The position numbers and the translations under genes are program-made. Below, one piece after another: positions 59,321 through 64,000 of a stretch of 64,000 bases of DNA. The notes beneath the pieces are model-generated. The model had not been told where the DNA came from and did no database searches. It was given only the letters and a program-made list of their open reading frames with translations. Location: contig NC_070558.1 of NCBI RefSeq assembly GCF_026914185.1, positions 6,333,501 through 6,397,500 of the forward strand, in the 5' to 3' direction. Within the stretch, counting starts at the first letter, position 1, and each line of letters starts with the position of its first letter. This stretch comes from Puccinia triticina (Eukaryota; Basidiomycota; Pucciniomycetes; Pucciniales; Pucciniaceae).

Positions 59321-60640
59321 CGCCCATATATAGATCCTCACCCATATCCTGGAAGTGTTCAATCACCTGAATGCGCTCAATGATGGCTGTGCTTCCAGGG
59401 TGTTTAGGCCAATTGGTCTGCAAGATTTATTTCTTGCCAGTCTCCATTCCGCTCATCCTCCCACACAATACAACAATGTTCCTGTGTCCTGAAAGAGCGC
59501 TGCTGTAACAGTTGACAGATCAATCTCAAGAGTTGAAGTGAAATGATCTTGTTGTCTTTGGGCTACAAAAATGAAGGCAAGGGCAAATTGATCTCAATGA
59601 TGGCGTTGTGGGTGAGCCCGGTGGGTTTGATCATTGAACACCACCAGCCCTCTGCATCAATTTTGGTGTTATTGAGCTCAAATTTAGGAAAGAGCTTCCC
59701 CAGTGGGGGCTCAACAAACACAGACCAGCTAAATAGTGCGAGTAGGACAAGCAGCACCCGCCCGAGTTGTCAACAAGAAGGCCACGCCTGACCCCGCCAA
59801 GCAACAGCTCCGGCGCAGAATGTTCTTGCTTGACCTGCTCTTGCCCTCCGCCTCCGCCACCTCCATCCTCTCTCGCCGGTCTAACACTCTTGAACAGGGT
59901 GAGGGAGACAACAGCAATTGCAACTCCGGGGGCAGCGTCCTCATCAACATCCTGCTTCTTGGCCCGCCCCCCTTCCTGTTGCCCGACACCCCCATCCAAC
60001 GGCCCTGCCCGCCTTGAAGGCCAGATCTGCCGGCACCCTGAGCTCAAGTCTGCACTCCAACCGCTGGCTTGACTCTATTGTCAAGTCCAAACCCCCCTTT
60101 CCTCTCCCTACTCAGCCCGCGCAAAAACCGGTCTGTTTTTTTGCTGGAATAGACGGGGCTTTTGGGCGGCCTTGAGGCCCCTCATCACGCGCATCCTCTC
60201 CCAGACAATTCTTGACGTGCTGTCTCTTCCATCAACCGCGGGCCCTCCCCCCGCATTTCTGTGTTTATTTGAGTGTGTTGTCCATGGACCTGAACCTGCC
60301 ATCTTATGCTTCTTTGAACCCCTGTTCACTATTTACTTATTTATGCTATTTATGTAATTTGTCAGTAGATGATCGTAAATTAAGATGCTGTTTGTTGAGT
60401 CCACAATGGATTTTAGAACCAGTCAAAATAAATCTAATGGGCCATAAAATCCTTGAGTCTGACAGCACATTTGATCTATCAAGCAAGATATACGATGATC
60501 CATCTGTGGTGAACTACATGTCAACTTTGAGGATAGAAAGGACTGGTTGAAACTACAACTTCAACAGGTTTTATGTTTTTTTGGCTTTAATTTTCAGAAA
60601 TGATCAGCATAAGCAAAAATTATGGAAAACAAGGCATTAA
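59321..60640. other. Gene-free mixed region
   Basis: GC-rich overlapping frames at 59730-60170 on both strands without domain. A short coding-like trace (VKINLMGHKILESDSTFDL, about 60420-60550, plus) of unknown origin ends at TGA 60548. Confidence 0.35.
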
Positions 60641-60837
60641 GGGTGTTCAAAGTTGAAATCATAAAATTTTCAATGCATAAAATCATAAAATTATAAAACT
60701 TTCAAGTGATGATTTCATATGTACTATTCTAGAAATGTTGCTCTAATTTGAGTGCTTGGGTGCAACATATTTTTTTCAGCTTAGAATTTTATGATTTTAT
60801 GGTGTTATGATTTTATGCAAGTCAACTTTGAACACCC
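60641..60837. mobile_element. MITE, GGGTGTTCAAAGTTGA family, intact copy
   Basis: 197 bp, ends GGGTGTTCAAAGTTGA / TCAACTTTGAACACCC, TAA on both sides (60638-60640, 60838-60840). Interior rich in ATAAAATCATAAAA. The intact counterpart of 35157-35714. Confidence 0.88.
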
Positions 60838-62451
60838 TAATTGCCAAAACCCAAAGTTTTGTGATACTAAAATGATTTTATTTTATCAAATATTATATGA
60901 TTTTAAATTTTCAAACTGTGTGGTACATAATGAAATTAAGACCTGATGAGGTTCATACTCATCAGTGATGTGCATTGTAAGATGGGTAAGAATTTATCTT
61001 GGAGAGATACTTTCTGGACCCCTCAAATTGCAGCGGCAAAGCCGCCTTGGCCTCTAGTTTATGTTACGGGTGGTTTGAAGGACCTACCCCTCTATTGTAA
61101 TACACAAGGATTCTGACAACAAAATTTATTTATTGTTGTAGCAAAAACTTGATAGAGATCACTATGTGCAGTAGTCTATCAGACTTAGATCATTAAACAA
61201 TGTAGATGATGTGGAATGACACAAGCTATTTAAGAACTTGATTTTGATCACAGGTGTTGGGTGAGTGGATGTTTGAGATCACACTGTTAAATGAATGAGT
61301 TACTGGTTGGTTGGTGGCTGCTATTCACATGCTGAATTCAGATGAGGGGGGAGGAAGGACTCCTTATATTATTTACAAGGCGGCCGACTTGTGGTTCTAG
61401 CCCTAAGTCTAATTGGATATGCATACAAATATGGCCAACTTGTGGTTCTAGCCGTAACTCTAATTGAATATGCACAAAAAATATGACCCAGTTGTGCTTG
61501 GCTCAAATACCATATTATGTACTACCAATGTACTACTAAACTATTTACTTATGTTGGATGAAAACCATTTAACCAAAATAACTTTTGACTGAGTGGAGCT
61601 ATCCTAGTGGTTCCAGTGAGTGACTAGGGGCTAAATAAACTTGAGAATCTAATTGTACAATAATAAATCTAAGAATATAACTCCTTCTCATGTATTCAAC
61701 CATCACTTTATGCAATTTGATACTTGAAACAGATTTGGCACATCACAACGCGGGGGCTGTTTTTTGCCGGTCAACAATGGCTGAGGGGATACTGTCAATT
61801 TGATGGCTGACAGCTGACACAGGGGCTGTCTTTTGCCAATCAACAATGGCTGAGGGGGCACCGTTGTGGTCAACGCTCTTGTATAGGAAGGAAAAATTCA
61901 ATTTTTTTTAGCTTACACATAATTTTCACAGTTACATAGTTCAGTTACATATACATAGCAAGTCTACATAGTAATTTTTACATATGCATGCATATTTACA
62001 GTCATTTCTTGTTGCATACTCCTAATGTATGCAGTGTTACATTACCATCTTTTACAATATATTTGAATAACCAGAGATCAGGAGTTAATTATTGGAGGGA
62101 TGAAAGTCCAAGTCCAAGTAGAGGCTTTGACCCCCAAAACCTGAAAGGAAGTATGTACAGATCCTTATCTTGTTGCTATTGGGCACTTCTTTGAACATGA
62201 CAACTTTTTTTCTCCAGAATATTCCAATCCTTCTTGTTCCTAAGGCAAAACTTCCATTACAGTTGATAGACTATTTTGGAACATTCTATTTCTTCTTGGT
62301 TTCATGTGTTGTTGCACAGCCTCTGCTGTATTGTTGCACAGCCTCTGCTGTCTCCATATATACTAGAATATTCCATACTTGTATTGCTGTGCTACCTGCA
62401 CTTTTTGCAGGGAAATTGTAATCCTCCAGGGGGCAAAAATCCCTCACTCTT
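60838..62451. other. Gene-free AT-rich region; possible copia-type primer site
   Basis: Contains TGGCTCAAATACCATATTAT at about 61498, whose complement (TGGTATTTGAGCCA) resembles the initiator-Met-type primer site of copia elements, and a duplicated GGCC(G/A)ACTTGTGGTTCTAGCC (61383, 61434). No coding region. Confidence 0.3.
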
Positions 62452-62782
62452 GTCTATAAAAGGAGGCTCTTCTCCACTGTTTTTCTGGCTCCTCATGCAA
62501 AAGTACACAGAGTACCTAGCCAACAAAAAATTTTAAACACAACAGCACATATTTACTACGCAATATACATACCAGTTACACCCTACAAATAACCAATACT
62601 TCGCCATAAGAGTCCCAAATAATTCCTTGCAAGGCTATTAACAACTACACTGTCCACATCTTCTTCTTCCAAGCTTAGCTTGGGGGTGTTGTCAGTCTGA
62701 TTTTCAGAGAGGCAGGGGTTTCCCCACACATACTTCTATAAATTCAGCCAAAAGGGGTGCAACCCACTTTTGGAGTCTCACA
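62452..62782 (+). mobile_element. LTR-like block, copy 3
   Basis: TGTCTATAAAAGGAGGCTCT, AAGCTTAGCTTGGGGGTGTTG, AAAAGGGGTGCAACC and TTTTGGAGTCTCACA in the same order as copies 1 and 2. Solo. Confidence 0.5.
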
Positions 62783-63358
62783 CCGTCAATTTGACGGCCA
62801 AACTTGCGGCTCTTTTGACCGCGCTATTCAACCGCCGTGTAAGCTTACAGGGCTGGGTGATATCACCCTGACATTCCCAAAAGCATCCAGATGATATCCA
62901 GCTGAACCAGTGGTGTATGCATCTAATGCCGTTTTCAATTCTCTGCATTTGTATTAACCGCATCTTACTCCACCTGAACAGAACCTTCAAGTCTTCAATC
63001 CTTCAGGCTCTGTACCTGAGTCCGTGTGAGCAGACACAACAGATATATTCTTTCACACACCCTGGAACCCCAAATTTGGGGGCTATTGCCTTGCAAAGTA
63101 TAAAAAAATTAAAATGTTACTACCAAATTACTACATTGTTATAGTCACATTTACAAGATAAGAAGGCAGTCTTTTGGACATGTAATAATGTTTCTAAGGC
63201 TGACAAGCCCGTTCCTGGTTTCACATCTTCAACACTCTCAGTGAAGGACATCTAAATTCCTTACACTCAGATGCTCAACTAAAAATTTACAAGAGAAGTA
63301 TCCTCTTAGAAAGCCACACAACTTGCAAAGGATCACATGTTAGTAGCCAACTGTAATA
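62783..63358. other. Gene-free
   Basis: Includes GTCAATTTGACGGCC at 62785 and short frames only. Confidence 0.35.
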
Positions 63359-63559
63359 GGGGGGTTCACAATAGGATAAAAATAAAACTTCAGAGCTAAT
63401 TTTAAGGCCTTTATGAACAACTTTTCAAAAAATAAAGACGTTGCTCTGATTCTCAGGGGATACCCAGTCCTGTACACCTTGCCAGATTTTTAAAAATTTG
63501 TTGATAAAGACCTTAAAATTGACTCTAAAATTTTACTCTTATCCTATTGTGAACCCCCC
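63359..63559. mobile_element. MITE with GGGGGGTTCACAATAGGATA ends
   Basis: 201 bp; ends GGGGGGTTCACAATAGGATA / TATCCTATTGTGAACCCCCC, arms extended by AATTTTAAGG(C/T)CTTTAT-type complementarity. TA precedes the left end. The first bases (GGGGGGTTCAC) are shared with the outer element at 34838. Confidence 0.85.
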
Positions 63560-64000
63560 TGATAGGAGCGGATAAAATATAGACAAGAAGTATAACTGTA
63601 TCAAGCCTTGGCAACCTGTAACCAAGAGCAACAGGTTACACATGTGCCAGTAATAGCTTTGAGGCGTAGAAACTTTAAACTTCTTTGCGGCTGAGAACTA
63701 GGAGAAAAGAGAGCTAAAGATGACTCCCAAAGCACTGAAAAGGAAGCATTGCCTGAGTTATCAAAGGCCAGAATTGTCAAACCCTCCAGCCATATTGCCA
63801 TCCAATACATCAACCAAAGCTCCCCTTCACCAAAATTCCCTGATAGCACTTTGTCAGAGGATACTTTGATTCCTTTTAGTTCCGGGACTTTGCTATAGTA
63901 AGTCCCTCCCTGTTCCTTTGTTCAGCATCCCATATTGGATAGCTCCTTCAATAACACTTAAAATAAACCTGTTACACAGGCCCCAGAAGCCACAGGTAAC
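63560..64000. other. Gene-free right edge
   Basis: One 82-codon minus frame (63601-63849) of mixed composition and no recognised domain; nothing else. Confidence 0.3.

Overview
The window reads as nuclear DNA of a rust fungus (Pucciniales, most likely Puccinia or a close relative). The reasons are short fungal introns (about 45-140 bp), fungal versions of core genes, PIF/Harbinger, hAT, pogo and Ty3/gypsy relics of the kind common in rust genomes, and an unusually repeat-rich landscape. No bacterial, plastid or mitochondrial gene organisation is visible. The genus is an inference; nothing in the sequence names the species.

Layout. 1-27.9 kb is mostly repeats: the last exon of a Q/T-rich protein (93-509), a Harbinger transposase pseudogene (810-2530), a palindromic satellite (A), a gypsy integrase relic, a hAT transposase relic, a 3-kb palindromic satellite (B) with a young gag-less gypsy element inside it (11620-15711, TSD GTAAA), a third palindromic satellite (C), a long transposon-type pseudogene on the minus strand (20992-24141) and a multi-exon uncharacterised gene with stops (24790-26398). 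27.9-34.6 kb is a compact, GC-rich island of four intact host genes: methionine aminopeptidase 2 (-), an OST5/TMEM258-like oligosaccharyltransferase subunit (+, divergent from MetAP2), a delta-9 fatty-acid desaturase with C-terminal cytochrome b5 (-), and a DinB-like putative metalloprotein (-). 34.8-36.2 kb is a stack of nested MITEs. 37.6-40.2 kb holds an eight-exon amino-acid/GABA-type permease (-). 41-53.4 kb is MITEs, palindromic satellite D, LTR-like blocks and a pogo-like transposase fragment interrupted by an insertion with exact TAA target-site duplications. 53.8-54.9 kb is an intact 6-phosphogluconolactonase gene with one GC-AG intron. 57.4-58.8 kb carries palindromic satellites E and F; the rest is degenerate repeat DNA.

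The host genes do not form a cluster with a shared function. They are housekeeping genes: N-terminal Met removal, N-glycosylation, lipid desaturation, pentose-phosphate pathway and amino-acid uptake. The striking feature is structural. At least six tandem arrays with unrelated sequences (A-F) share one design: every monomer is itself a hairpin-forming palindrome. The window also holds several families of foldback MITEs, some nested, with readable target-site duplications (TTA, TAA, 8 bp) and one internal empty site. All exon models were built by hand from splice signals and reading frame; no database search was run.
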